Shown here: positions 7,622 to 16,017 of the stretch, piece by piece | Layout of the letters: every line of letters starts with the position of its first letter | How positions within the stretch are numbered: the first letter of the stretch is position 1 | Origin: Shewanella livingstonensis | GTDB taxonomy: Bacteria > Pseudomonadota > Gammaproteobacteria > Enterobacterales > Shewanellaceae | Direction: 5' to 3' | DNA length: 64,000 bases | Assembly: GCF_003855395.1 (NCBI RefSeq) | Contig: NZ_CP034015.1 | Location: 310,001 to 374,000, forward strand | Notes under the pieces: model-generated | Databases searched by the model: none | What the model was told of the DNA's origin: nothing | Seen by the model: the letters and a program-made list of their open reading frames with translations, nothing else | Program-made: the position numbers and the translations under genes

Positions 7622-10471
7622 ATGCGATTAACCCGCAAAACAGACACGGCCACCAAAGCTGAAAAGTCAGGCCTAGGTCTTAACCGACGTCAATTCCTCA
7701 AGTCTGCCAGTTTGGCGACCGGTGGTATTGCAGCGGCTTCAATGCTTGGCGCAGGTATGATGCGTAAAGCAGAAGCTAAAGATGTTCCCCATGATGCACC
7801 AACCGAAATAAAACGGACGATTTGTTCACACTGTTCAGTAGGGTGTGGAGTGTATGCTGAAGTTCAAAATGGCGTATGGACAGGGCAAGAGCCTGCGTTC
7901 GATCATCCATTTAACCAAGGCGGCCATTGTGCTAAAGGCGCAGCACTGCGTGAACATGGTCATGGTGAAAAACGCTTAAAGTATCCAATGAAGTTAGAAG
8001 GCGGTAAGTGGAAACGTCTATCATGGGATCAAGCTATTAATGAAGTGGGCGACAAAATGGAGTCGATTCGTCAAGAGTCTGGTCCTGATTCTGTTTACTT
8101 TATGGGTAGCGCTAAGTTTTCCAACGAACAAGCTTATATGTATCGCAAATTAGCAGCAATGTGGGGCACTAACAACGTCGATCACTCTGCTCGTATTTGT
8201 CACTCTACCACGGTAGCCGGTGTTGCAAACACTTGGGGCTACGGTGCGCAAACTAACTCGTTTAACGACATCCGCAATTCAAAATGCATGATGTTTATTG
8301 GGTCTAACCCATGTGAAGCTCACCCAGTGGCGATGCAACACATTTTGATTGGTAAAGAACGCGGTGCCAAAATCATCGTAGTTGATCCACGTTTTACCCG
8401 TACAGCGGCTAAGTCTGATGAATATGTCCATATTCGTCCAGGTACTGACATTCCATTTATTTATGGTCTGTTATGGCACATTTTCGAAAACGGCTGGCAA
8501 GATGATTCATTCATTTCTCAACGTGTATACGGCATGGAACGTATCAAAGAAGAAGTGAAAAAATACACCCCTGAAGAAGTCGAACACATCGCTGGTGTGC
8601 CAAAAGCACAAATGTACCGTGTCGCTAAAATGATGGCAGAAACCAAGCCCGGCACTGTCGTATGGTGTATGGGGGGGACTCAGCATCACATTGGTAATGC
8701 TAACACTCGTGCTTACTGTATTTTACAGCTTGCCCTTGGCAACATGGGTATAGAAGGCGGCGGAACTAACATTTTCCGTGGTCACGATAACGTACAGGGT
8801 GCGACTGACTTTGGTTTGTTATTTGATAACTTACCAGGCTACTACGGCTTAACGTCTGGCGCATGGGACCATTGGGCTAATGTGTGGGACCTTGAACCAA
8901 AGTGGATCACCGAGCGTTTTGACCAAGGTGAATACTTAGGCCAATCTCCACAAACATCTGCGGGTATTCCTTGTTCTCGTTGGCATGATGGTGTGTTAGA
9001 AGACAAAACCAAGATTGCTCAACGAGACAATATTCGTCTGGGGTTCTTTTGGGGTCAGTCTGTTAACACCGAAACTCGTGGTCGTGAAATCCGTGAAGCA
9101 CTGAATAAAATGGATACCATTGTGGTCGTTGATCCATTCCCAACCATGGCGGGTGTTATGCACGAACGCCAAGATGGAGTGTATTTATTACCTGCGGCAA
9201 CTCAGTTTGAAACCTACGGTTCGGTTTCGGCCTCCAACCGTTCACTGCAGTGGCGTACGCAAGTTATCGAACCATTATTTGAGTCATTACCTGATCACAC
9301 CATCATGTATAAACTGGCCAAAAAATGGGGCGTTGCGGACCAATTCTGTAAGCACATCAAGGTTAATGGCGATGAGCCATTAGTGGAAGACATTACCCGT
9401 GAATTTAACACTGGTATGTGGACTATTGGTTATACAGGGCAAAGCCCTGAGCGCTTGAAAATGCACCAAGAAAACTGGGGCACCTTCGACGTTAATTCAC
9501 TTGAAGCACCTGGCGGCCCAGCTAAAGGCGAAACCTATGGTTTACCTTGGCCATGTTGGGGTACACCAGAAAACAAGCACCCAGGCACGCAAATCTTGTA
9601 TCGCACTGGACGTGAAGTGAAAGACGGTGGTGGTAACTTCCGCGCGCGTTATGGTGTGGAGCACGAAGGCAATAACATTCTTGCTGAAGGCTCTTTCTCT
9701 AAAGGATCTGAAATTGAAGATGGTTACCCAGAGTTTACTGCCGACATGCTTAAGCAGCTTGGCTGGTGGGACGACCTAACAGCTGAAGAAAAAGTCAAAG
9801 CTGAAGGTAAAAACTGGAAAACTGATATCTCTGGCGGTATTCAACGTGTGGCAATTAAGCATGGTTGTATTCCTTACGGTAACGCTAAAGCGCGTTGTAT
9901 TGTGTGGAACTTCCCTGACGACATTCCATTACATCGCGAACCGTTATACACCCCTCGTCGTGACTTAGTGGCTAAATACCCTACTTATGAAGACCGTATG
10001 GTGGCTCGTCTACCAACGCTTTATAAAACCATTCAAGACAAGGATTTTGCTACCGACTATCCACTAGCAGTAACAACCGGACGCTTGGTTGAATACGAAG
10101 GTGGTGGTGAAGAAACCCGTTGTAACCCATGGCTTGCAGAACTACAGCAAGAAATGTTTATCGAGATCAACCCAGCAGATGCTGCAGATCGCGGTTTACG
10201 TGATGGTGATGACGTATTTGTTCACAGTCCAGAAGGTGCCAAAATTACCGTTAAGGCAATGGTGACACCACGTGTTATTGCAGGTGAATGTTTTATGCCG
10301 TACCACTTTGCAGGCGTATTTGAAGGCAAGAGTTTAGCCAAAAACTACCCTGAAGGAACAGTGCCTTATGTGATTGGCGAATCTGCCAATACCGTAATGA
10401 CCTATGGTTATGATGTCGTAACGCAAATGCAAGAGACCAAGTCTAGCTTGTGTCAAATAAGCAAAGCCTAA
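7622..10471 (+). CDS. fdhA: Formate dehydrogenase alpha (catalytic) subunit, Cys type
   Basis: Molybdopterin (or tungsten-pterin) oxidoreductase of 949 residues that oxidises formate to CO2 in the periplasm. A Tat signal (NRRQFLKSASLATGG) is at about 22-45. The N-terminal 4Fe-4S motif follows (ICSHCSVGCGVY ... GGHCAKGA, about 68-107). The metal ligand lies in ARICHSTTVAG at about 193; its codon is TGT (8198-8200), so this is a cysteine enzyme, not selenocysteine. The C-terminal dinucleotide-binding domain includes LAVTTGRLVEYEGGGEETRCNPWL. A GTG lies just before the chosen ATG; AAGGAG is seven bases upstream of the ATG. Confidence 0.95.
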   Translation: MRLTRKTDTATKAEKSGLGLNRRQFLKSASLATGGIAAASMLGAGMMRKAEAKDVPHDAPTEIKRTICSHCSVGCGVYAEVQNGVWTGQEPAFDHPFNQGGHCAKGAALREHGHGEKRLKYPMKLEGGKWKRLSWDQAINEVGDKMESIRQESGPDSVYFMGSAKFSNEQAYMYRKLAAMWGTNNVDHSARICHSTTVAGVANTWGYGAQTNSFNDIRNSKCMMFIGSNPCEAHPVAMQHILIGKERGAKIIVVDPRFTRTAAKSDEYVHIRPGTDIPFIYGLLWHIFENGWQDDSFISQRVYGMERIKEEVKKYTPEEVEHIAGVPKAQMYRVAKMMAETKPGTVVWCMGGTQHHIGNANTRAYCILQLALGNMGIEGGGTNIFRGHDNVQGATDFGLLFDNLPGYYGLTSGAWDHWANVWDLEPKWITERFDQGEYLGQSPQTSAGIPCSRWHDGVLEDKTKIAQRDNIRLGFFWGQSVNTETRGREIREALNKMDTIVVVDPFPTMAGVMHERQDGVYLLPAATQFETYGSVSASNRSLQWRTQVIEPLFESLPDHTIMYKLAKKWGVADQFCKHIKVNGDEPLVEDITREFNTGMWTIGYTGQSPERLKMHQENWGTFDVNSLEAPGGPAKGETYGLPWPCWGTPENKHPGTQILYRTGREVKDGGGNFRARYGVEHEGNNILAEGSFSKGSEIEDGYPEFTADMLKQLGWWDDLTAEEKVKAEGKNWKTDISGGIQRVAIKHGCIPYGNAKARCIVWNFPDDIPLHREPLYTPRRDLVAKYPTYEDRMVARLPTLYKTIQDKDFATDYPLAVTTGRLVEYEGGGEETRCNPWLAELQQEMFIEINPADAADRGLRDGDDVFVHSPEGAKITVKAMVTPRVIAGECFMPYHFAGVFEGKSLAKNYPEGTVPYVIGESANTVMTYGYDVVTQMQETKSSLCQISKA

Positions 10472-10496
10472 ACACTTGATGAGGAGATAAGCCATT

Positions 10497-11093
10497 ATGG
10501 CAGTCATGAAATTTCTGTGTGACACCAAACGCTGCATCGAGTGTAACGGTTGCGTCACAGCATGTAAAAACGAAAACGACTCTGCTTTAGAGTGGGGTAT
10601 TCAGCGTCGCCGCGTGGTAACGCTTAATGATGGTGAACCAGGAGAAGCGTCAATCTCAGTAGCATGTATGCATTGTACCGATGCACCGTGTATGGCTGTA
10701 TGTCCGGCCGACTGTTTCTACCGTACCGAAGACGGCATTGTGCTACATAACAAAGATACCTGTATCGGTTGTGGCTATTGCTTCTATGCTTGCCCATTTG
10801 GTGCACCGCAGTTCCCTAAAAAGACTGCATTTGGTAGCCGTGGCAAAATGGATAAGTGTACTTTCTGTGCTGGTGGCCCAGAAGAAGATCACTCAGAAGC
10901 TGAGCGTCTAAAATACGGTTCAAACCGTATTGCAGAAGGCAAATTACCAATGTGCGCTGAACTTTGTTCAACCAAAGCATTGTTGGCTGGTGATGCAGGC
11001 ATAGTGTCTGACATTTACCGTCAACGTATGGCTGCACGCGGTAATCCAAATGTGATTTGGGGCTACAATCCTAAAACAGGCGAAATGATTTAA
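10497..11093 (+). CDS. fdhB: Formate dehydrogenase beta subunit, 4Fe-4S electron transfer protein
   Basis: A 198-residue ferredoxin-like subunit that carries electrons from FdhA to the membrane subunit. Four cysteine groups are visible: CDTKRCIECNGCVTACKNEN at the N-terminus, CMHCTDAPCMAVCPADC, CIGCGYCFYACPFGAP, and CTFCAGGP with CAELCSTKAL. It has no signal of its own; by family knowledge it is carried out with the Tat-tagged alpha subunit. GAGGAG lies 10 bases before the ATG, and the gap to fdhA is 25 bases. Confidence 0.95.
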   Translation: MAVMKFLCDTKRCIECNGCVTACKNENDSALEWGIQRRRVVTLNDGEPGEASISVACMHCTDAPCMAVCPADCFYRTEDGIVLHNKDTCIGCGYCFYACPFGAPQFPKKTAFGSRGKMDKCTFCAGGPEEDHSEAERLKYGSNRIAEGKLPMCAELCSTKALLAGDAGIVSDIYRQRMAARGNPNVIWGYNPKTGEMI

Positions 11094-11106
11094 CCCAGAG
11101 CAATGG

Positions 11107-11124
11107 CTGCGATAATTTTCGCAG
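11107..11124 (+). other. Short hairpin between fdhB and fdhC
   Basis: ctgcga (11107-11112), loop taattt, tcgcag (11119-11124). It lies just before the fdhC ribosome site AAGGAG and has no T-run. It may tune relative expression or mRNA decay of fdhC rather than end transcription. Confidence 0.45.
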
Positions 11125-11141
11125 TCATATAAGGAGTGACA

Positions 11142-12158
11142 ATGTTAACTTTAACGTTAAACAAATCACTGCGCAGGATGTTTGCTCTGTTCGTTCTGTG
11201 TATGGGATTGGGGTTGGTTACATCACCGGTGTATGCCGCTGATGAACAATCAAGCCAACAACAAGCAAAGTCTAAAACCAGTGATGCAGATCTCTGGCGC
11301 GCAGTAAAAGCCGGCGAACCTGGATACAGTACAGACAAAGGCCTCGATGCTGATGTGCTGATAAATGTCGCTGGGAATGAAGGCAAGATATTGCGAAATA
11401 CTTACCTGAAACCTGCACTCGGCTTAGCCGTTGTTGGGGTTTTTGCAGCCTTTTTAGTCTTTTACTTCGTTAATGGTCCATCAAAACTGAGTAAAGGCTT
11501 TTCGGGTAAAATGGTACTTCGCTGGAGCAAAAGCGATCTCTGGTTACATTGGGTTATGGCAATATCGTGCCTAATCATGATGCTAACTGGTTTGGTCATT
11601 ATGCTGGGACGCCATGTCTTAGCCCCTTATGTCGGTGACGGTATTTGGGCTGGGATTATTGCCTTTAGTAAATTTGCCCATGACTGGTCTAGCCCCATTT
11701 TTATGGTGTCTTGGCTGTTGTGTATTATTAAGTGGATGCCACTACAAACCTTCAAAATGTATGACTTGAAATGGTTTTTAGTGGTTGGTGGCTACATTAA
11801 TTTTGGCCCGTTTAAAGGCAAGCACCCAGACAGTGGTTTTGCCAACGCGGGTGAAAAAATGTGGTTCTGGACCTTAGCTCTTTTCGGTCTTAGCATCAGT
11901 ATTACTGGCATCATGCTAGTGTTTCCTATGCTAGATTTACCGCGTGAACTATCAATGCTCGCCTTATTGATACATGGACTCAGTGCGACGATTTTAATCG
12001 CATTTACCATCGTACATATTTGGATGGCGACAGTGCTTAGTGAAGGCGGTATGGAGTGTATGGTTTCGGGCTATTGCGACGAAAACTGGGCTTCTCAGCA
12101 CCACAATGTGTGGTACGACGAAATCAAAGCCGATGGTACTTTAAAGTACAAAGAGTAA
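11142..12158 (+). CDS. fdhC: Formate dehydrogenase gamma subunit, cytochrome b membrane anchor
   Basis: A 338-residue membrane subunit that passes electrons to quinone. It has an N-terminal signal peptide ending VTSPVYAAD at about 32, a periplasmic segment of about 60 residues, a first transmembrane helix (ALGLAVVGVFAAFLVFYFV), and then the four-helix cytochrome b core. Candidate haem-ligand histidines lie in LWLHWVMA, FAHDWSS, LIHGLSAT and IVHIWMA. The ATG at 11142 directly follows AAGGAG; the in-frame GTG at 11136 overlaps that ribosome site and is rejected. It is last in the operon, before a strong terminator. Confidence 0.94.
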   Translation: MLTLTLNKSLRRMFALFVLCMGLGLVTSPVYAADEQSSQQQAKSKTSDADLWRAVKAGEPGYSTDKGLDADVLINVAGNEGKILRNTYLKPALGLAVVGVFAAFLVFYFVNGPSKLSKGFSGKMVLRWSKSDLWLHWVMAISCLIMMLTGLVIMLGRHVLAPYVGDGIWAGIIAFSKFAHDWSSPIFMVSWLLCIIKWMPLQTFKMYDLKWFLVVGGYINFGPFKGKHPDSGFANAGEKMWFWTLALFGLSISITGIMLVFPMLDLPRELSMLALLIHGLSATILIAFTIVHIWMATVLSEGGMECMVSGYCDENWASQHHNVWYDEIKADGTLKYKE

Positions 12159-12202
12159 ATCTATCATTCGAGTGTTAATACACTCGTTGATGGCAGACAT
12201 AA

Positions 12203-12240
12203 AACACCTTGTTAGGTAACTGACAAGGTGTTTTTTATTG
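12203..12240 (+). terminator. Terminator of the fdh operon
   Basis: Ten-base stem aacaccttgt (12203-12212) and acaaggtgtt (12223-12232), followed by TTTTT and further Ts. It lies 45 bases after the fdhC stop. Confidence 0.9.
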
Positions 12241-12400
12241 ATTTTGTGATAGGTTTTTCTATGGGTTTAGCCAATGACGAATCAAAATAGCGGTTTCATT
12301 TGAATCACTATTCAAAGTCGGTTAGTGTGCTTAACATTATTAAATTACAATAAAACGAGTGATTTTTAGCTCGTTATGTAAACAAACTAAAAGACAAATC

Positions 12401-12790
12401 ATGGTAGCTACTGCACAAAAAATTCTATTGCTAACTTTTTGCCTATTTTTAGCGGGTTGCTCTTCGATGCAATCAAGTACTAGTGGCGATGCGATAGGTT
12501 TTACTGAGTCTGGCCAAGCTTCATATTACTCAGATATACATCAAAATAAGAAAACCGCTAGCGGCGATTTATATCAGCATAATCAAAAAACAGCTGCTCA
12601 TAAAAAATTACCTTTTGGATCAAATGTAAAAGTCACCAATACCAACAATGGTAAAAGCGTTATAGTTAAAATCAATGATCGTGGCCCCTTTGTTAAAGGA
12701 CGCATTATTGACCTGTCAAAGTCTGCTTTTAGCAGTATAGGCAATTTATCTACTGGCCTAATTAACGTTAAAATCGAAGTCGTCCGCTAG
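12401..12790 (+). CDS. RlpA-like septal ring lipoprotein
   Basis: A 129-residue lipoprotein. The signal ends at a lipobox, FLAGCSS, with the cysteine at about residue 20. The mature part is a double-psi beta-barrel of the RlpA type: GQASYYSD, KKTASGDLYQ, AAHKKLPFGSNVKVTN, the catalytic-like NDRGPF motif, and RIIDLSKSAF. RlpA proteins are lytic transglycosylases that cut naked glycan strands. It has no SPOR domain, so it is the short form. The ATG at 12401 gives an ideal lipoprotein signal; a GTG at 12359 would put 14 extra hydrophilic residues before it. Confidence 0.88.
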   Translation: MVATAQKILLLTFCLFLAGCSSMQSSTSGDAIGFTESGQASYYSDIHQNKKTASGDLYQHNQKTAAHKKLPFGSNVKVTNTNNGKSVIVKINDRGPFVKGRIIDLSKSAFSSIGNLSTGLINVKIEVVR

Positions 12791-12906
12791 CTAGATAAGC
12801 TTTAAGATTATAATTTAGCACCAATACATGTGCTTTTAGTTAGACGTTTTGTTTTGGTTTCAACAGATTCGCTGGTGTGTGAACGTTATGTATCTAAGGA
12901 TGGTCC

Positions 12907-13503
12907 ATGAGAAAGTTAGCGTTAATCTTGTTGTTACTTGTGAGTTCCACGGTTGATGCTTCAGACTTTAATCACGATATCGCCGTGAGTTTAATAGACA
13001 GAACGACTCATCAGGTTTTTTATGACGGTGCTTATGTATCGATAGCCTATCCAAATGGAGATGTACCTAAAAACACGGGAGTATGTACAGATGTCATTAT
13101 TCGCGCTTATCGGGGAATAGGCACTGATTTACAACAATTAGTCCATGAAGATATGAGCGTAAACTTTGCTCTTTATCCGTCTAAGCGGCTATGGGGTCTG
13201 CATTCAACCGATAAAAATATAGATCATCGACGAGTGCCTAATTTACAGACCTTCTTTGAAAGACAGGGTAAATCTCTAATCATCAGTACTCATAAAGCTG
13301 ACTATGCTGTTGGCGATATCGTTACTTGGATGCTGCCTGGCAATTTACCCCATATTGGTATGGTTATCGATCAAGTTAATTCTGTAACAGGTAACCCAAT
13401 GATTGTTCATAATATTGGCAGTGGGCCTAAAATAGATGACATGATTTTTGATTATAAAATAACGGGACATTATAGGTTTGAACCATTGAAATATAATCAG
13501 TAA
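12907..13503 (+). CDS. DUF1287 family exported protein (NlpC/P60-like fold)
   Basis: A 198-residue protein with a signal peptide cut near VDASDF at about 19. It matches DUF1287: GAYVSIAYPNGDVPKNTGVCTDVIIRAYR, where a Cys follows the P-x-x-x-G-V loop, then NFALYPSKRLWGL, HRRVPNLQTFFERQG, YAVGDIVTWMLPGNLPHIGMVID, and a late IVHNIGSGP. The Cys near 60, the His in LPHIGMV and the His in IVHN form the likely catalytic set of a papain-like fold. The substrate is unknown; peptidoglycan is a reasonable guess beside an RlpA-like gene. Confidence 0.82.
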   Translation: MRKLALILLLLVSSTVDASDFNHDIAVSLIDRTTHQVFYDGAYVSIAYPNGDVPKNTGVCTDVIIRAYRGIGTDLQQLVHEDMSVNFALYPSKRLWGLHSTDKNIDHRRVPNLQTFFERQGKSLIISTHKADYAVGDIVTWMLPGNLPHIGMVIDQVNSVTGNPMIVHNIGSGPKIDDMIFDYKITGHYRFEPLKYNQ

Positions 13504-13564
13504 GGACAGGCCTCACTATCATCTTAGGCCTTCTTATCCAAGGCGTTAACGCTGAAGAGGAAGT

Positions 13565-13990
13565 ATGAACATAATCGAAAAATCTTTAGAAATAGCTTTA
13601 AAAGCTTATTCTGGGAAACAGGATAAAGCAGGCAAAACGTATATTCTTCATCCTCTTAGAGTTATGGCAAAAATGGATACTGAATACGAAATGGCTGTGG
13701 CTTTACTTCATGATGTTATTGAAGACTCTGATTACACCGCTGACGATTTATTAACACAAGGTATCCCACCTGATGTTGTAAACGCTGTGCAATTGTTATC
13801 TAAGGTGGCTGGTGAAACTTACGATCAATTTATAGGTCGTATTATTGATAACCCAATTGCGATAAAAGTTAAAATGGCAGACATTGAAGATAATATTAAT
13901 ATTTTACGTTTAGAGGTTGTTGAGGTAAAAGATCTTCAAAGAGTGGCTAAATATCATGCGGCTTGGAAGCGATTACAGATACACTCATAA
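13565..13990 (+). CDS. Stand-alone HD-domain protein, small alarmone hydrolase-like
   Basis: A 141-residue protein consisting only of an HD hydrolase domain like the N-terminal half of SpoT/RelA. The metal ligands are present in order: His29 in YILHPLRV, His49-Asp50 in LLHDVIEDS, and Asp106 with Asn110 in VKMADIEDNIN. The Glu-Asp pair following the HD motif, needed for (p)ppGpp hydrolysis in Rel enzymes, is also present. There is no synthetase, TGS or ACT domain, so it resembles MESH1-type hydrolases. The substrate is inferred, not shown. It lies alone, with AAGAGGAAGT just before the ATG. Confidence 0.82.
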   Translation: MNIIEKSLEIALKAYSGKQDKAGKTYILHPLRVMAKMDTEYEMAVALLHDVIEDSDYTADDLLTQGIPPDVVNAVQLLSKVAGETYDQFIGRIIDNPIAIKVKMADIEDNINILRLEVVEVKDLQRVAKYHAAWKRLQIHS

Positions 13991-14126
13991 CTTTAAGGCC
14001 GAGCGGGTGTTTATTTTAGGTGTTGAACAAGCCCAATATTGGCTGAGTGGCAGATTTTTTATTCCTAGGTTTGATGCATATTAACTTAATCCTATTTAAC
14101 CACTATATAGAAGTATCGCAGACGTT

Positions 14127-14819
14127 ATGATCAAGATTGAGTATATTATTGGTGAATTAAAAACGTCGATGCTTGTTGTAGAAGAACATCTTTTTTTCCT
14201 TAGTTCTGAAACGTGGGTAAAGGCTGTAGAACTGGCTGTAGGTGACAAAATATCGGCCTGCAGTAATGCAGTAGCCGAGATAGAAAGCATTAATACAGTC
14301 GAAGGCGAACACCCTTGCCAAGATTTAAAAATTAGTCACAACCATAATTATTTTATTACGACTATACGCCCGGCATTCCATGACACGCTACAAAATTGTG
14401 CCCCGATCGATAAACTTGAACTCATCGCTTATGAGCTAGCAAATCGTCCTTCTAATTTTCCTGATGGTAAGTCAACCGGGCACCACAGTGGTCCTTGGGT
14501 TGCGGCTAAATATTTACATAGCGATCCCAACAATGAAATTATCGGTTGGGGTCGTGCAAATGACACTATGTGTGCCGAAGATGCAGCAGTAAGCGATTTG
14601 AGGCTGAAATTAAGTAGTGCCATTGGGCTGCATCGAGGTAATGTTGAGATCTCTCACGCCTATTTGCGCAAATACACTAAAAAAGGCCGCTTCGTGAACA
14701 AAATGAGCCCTTGTGTTTACTGCCGTGATAATTATGGCAGCGCACTAAATGACACCACTGAAGGCGTGAGTAATTTGTCTAAAAATGGTCGCGATTATCT
14801 ACCCCCAGTAGATAAATAA
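14127..14819 (+). CDS. Truncated Hint module fused to a nucleic-acid-deaminase-like toxin domain
   Basis: A 230-residue protein in two parts. Residues about 1-80 look like the C-terminal half of a Hint/pretoxin domain: VVEEHLFFLSSETWVKAVELAVGDKI, then DLKISHNHNYFITT. The N-terminal catalytic Cys block of Hint is missing. The C-terminal part has zinc-deaminase motifs: CAEDAAVSDL at about 149-158 and SPCVYCRDN at about 194-202, as in cytidine deaminase-like toxins. An in-frame TAA about 30 bases upstream closes the frame, and no clear ribosome site is seen, so this is probably the orphaned C-terminal end of a polymorphic toxin. No immunity gene was recognised. Intact expression is uncertain. 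Confidence 0.72.
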   Translation: MIKIEYIIGELKTSMLVVEEHLFFLSSETWVKAVELAVGDKISACSNAVAEIESINTVEGEHPCQDLKISHNHNYFITTIRPAFHDTLQNCAPIDKLELIAYELANRPSNFPDGKSTGHHSGPWVAAKYLHSDPNNEIIGWGRANDTMCAEDAAVSDLRLKLSSAIGLHRGNVEISHAYLRKYTKKGRFVNKMSPCVYCRDNYGSALNDTTEGVSNLSKNGRDYLPPVDK

Positions 14820-15068
14820 CTCTCAACTACATTTCCCCATCATTCAGCAGCCCACAAAGTCACTTTTGCTGAGTTAACTTGAGATCCGTTTAAGCCATAA
14901 AGCGGTGTTCGCTGTTTTGAATCGAAAGTTGTTGAGGGAGTATTGTTTAATAAGTGCTTTAATTTGATTTGCAACCAATGGCCTTTTACTTCAAATTGGT
15001 TCTAAATACTTTTTAAAGTGCAGTACATAACTGCAAGATTATTTTACTTAACAACTAAGGGGGGTTAT
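14820..15068. other. Gap between the deaminase and EcsC genes
   Basis: About 250 bases downstream of the deaminase-like gene where an immunity gene would be expected. I see no open frame of useful size with a ribosome site, and no attC-like or terminator structure. Confidence 0.4.
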
Positions 15069-15866
15069 TTGAATATTTCAGCAACACATAAAAAAGAGCT
15101 TTTAGTTGCTAAGTCGCTATTAGAAAACCCAGGGCTTGCGGTAAAAATAACTAATTTTATCGGCACTCCTATTGAAAAAGGCTTAGCGTTATTACCTGAT
15201 AACTGGAATAAAAATATCGCGAAAGTAACCGAAAAGTCACTTATTAAAGCGTCTGAAGCAGCCATTTTCACCATGAAAGACATTCCCGGAGAACAGTCGT
15301 CCAATCTTTGGCATAAATTAGGCGTTGCTGCGAGTGGTGGTGTGGGTGGTTTCTTTGGATTAGCTGCGATAGCTGTTGAGCTTCCTATTTCAACATCAAT
15401 CATGTTGCGTTCTATCGCTGATATTGCTCGAAGTGAAGGTGAGTTAATCACCACTCTGGAAACAAAAATGGCTTGTTTAGAGGTATTTGCATTGGGCGGC
15501 GAAAGTGATTTAGATGATGGTAGTGAGTCAGGATATTTTGCAGTAAGGGCTGCCCTAGCAAAATCGGTTTCTGAAGCCGCTGAGTTTATGGTTAAAAAAG
15601 GTATTACCGATGAAGCCGCACCTATTTTAATCAAATTAATTACAAAAATCGCTGAAAAATTTGGGGTTCAAGTTACGCAAAAAGCCGCGGCACAAGCCGT
15701 ACCCGCAATCGGTGCCGCTGGTGGTGCCATAATCAACACTTTGTTTATTGATCACTTTCAAGACATGGCGAGAGGTCATTTTATTGTTCGAAAATTAGAA
15801 CGGATATATGGCTATGATGCAGTAAAGAGTGCTTATCATTCGTTGCCTAAAAAGGGTCATCAATAA
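15069..15866 (+). CDS. EcsC-family protein
   Basis: A 265-residue protein of the EcsC family. Recognisable blocks are GLALLPDNWNKNIAKVTEKSLIKASEAAIFTM (in two parts), WHKLGVAASGGVGGFFGLAAIAVELPISTSIMLRSIADIARSEGE, and the C-terminal AIGAAGGAIINTLFIDHFQDMARGHFIVRKLE. Two Gly/Ala-rich hydrophobic segments, at about 90-115 and 220-240, may contact a membrane. EcsC function is not established. The start is set at TTG 15069 because AAGGGGGG lies directly upstream; a GTG at 15018 has no ribosome site. It is separated from the deaminase fragment by about 250 bases. Confidence 0.8.
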   Translation: MNISATHKKELLVAKSLLENPGLAVKITNFIGTPIEKGLALLPDNWNKNIAKVTEKSLIKASEAAIFTMKDIPGEQSSNLWHKLGVAASGGVGGFFGLAAIAVELPISTSIMLRSIADIARSEGELITTLETKMACLEVFALGGESDLDDGSESGYFAVRAALAKSVSEAAEFMVKKGITDEAAPILIKLITKIAEKFGVQVTQKAAAQAVPAIGAAGGAIINTLFIDHFQDMARGHFIVRKLERIYGYDAVKSAYHSLPKKGHQ

Positions 15867-16017
15867 GCATCGTATCAAAGTATTATCGATTAAGAATAAG
15901 ATAGTTTAACTGTTTGTATGGCCTACAACACTTGTTGAATAGATGAGTTAAGACGTCTATTTTTTAGGGGTTTAATGGGTACATCAAACTAGGTTTAGGC
16001 TAGAAAAGGATAACAAT

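Noticed and set aside
8198..8200. Possible selenocysteine codon in formate dehydrogenase
   Set aside because: The active-site codon is TGT (cysteine), and the frame reads through without a TGA.
13504..13540. Terminator after the DUF1287 gene (AGGCCT ... AGGCCT)
   Set aside because: AGGCCT is self-complementary, so its repeat is weak evidence, and no T-run follows.
12791..14126. Integron gene cassettes, suggested by short unrelated genes and ACGTTATG-like ends
   Set aside because: No paired RYYYAAC/GTTRRRY core sites with an imperfect palindrome were found, and no integrase gene is present.
13991..14126. Remaining N-terminal part of the Hint toxin in another frame upstream of the deaminase module
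   Set aside because: A short frame here (ending near 14084) has no Hint block A or Cys and does not join the module.
15065..15634. 189-codon open frame on the minus strand opposite the EcsC gene
   Set aside because: It lies wholly within a recognised family gene and has no domain or ribosome site of its own.
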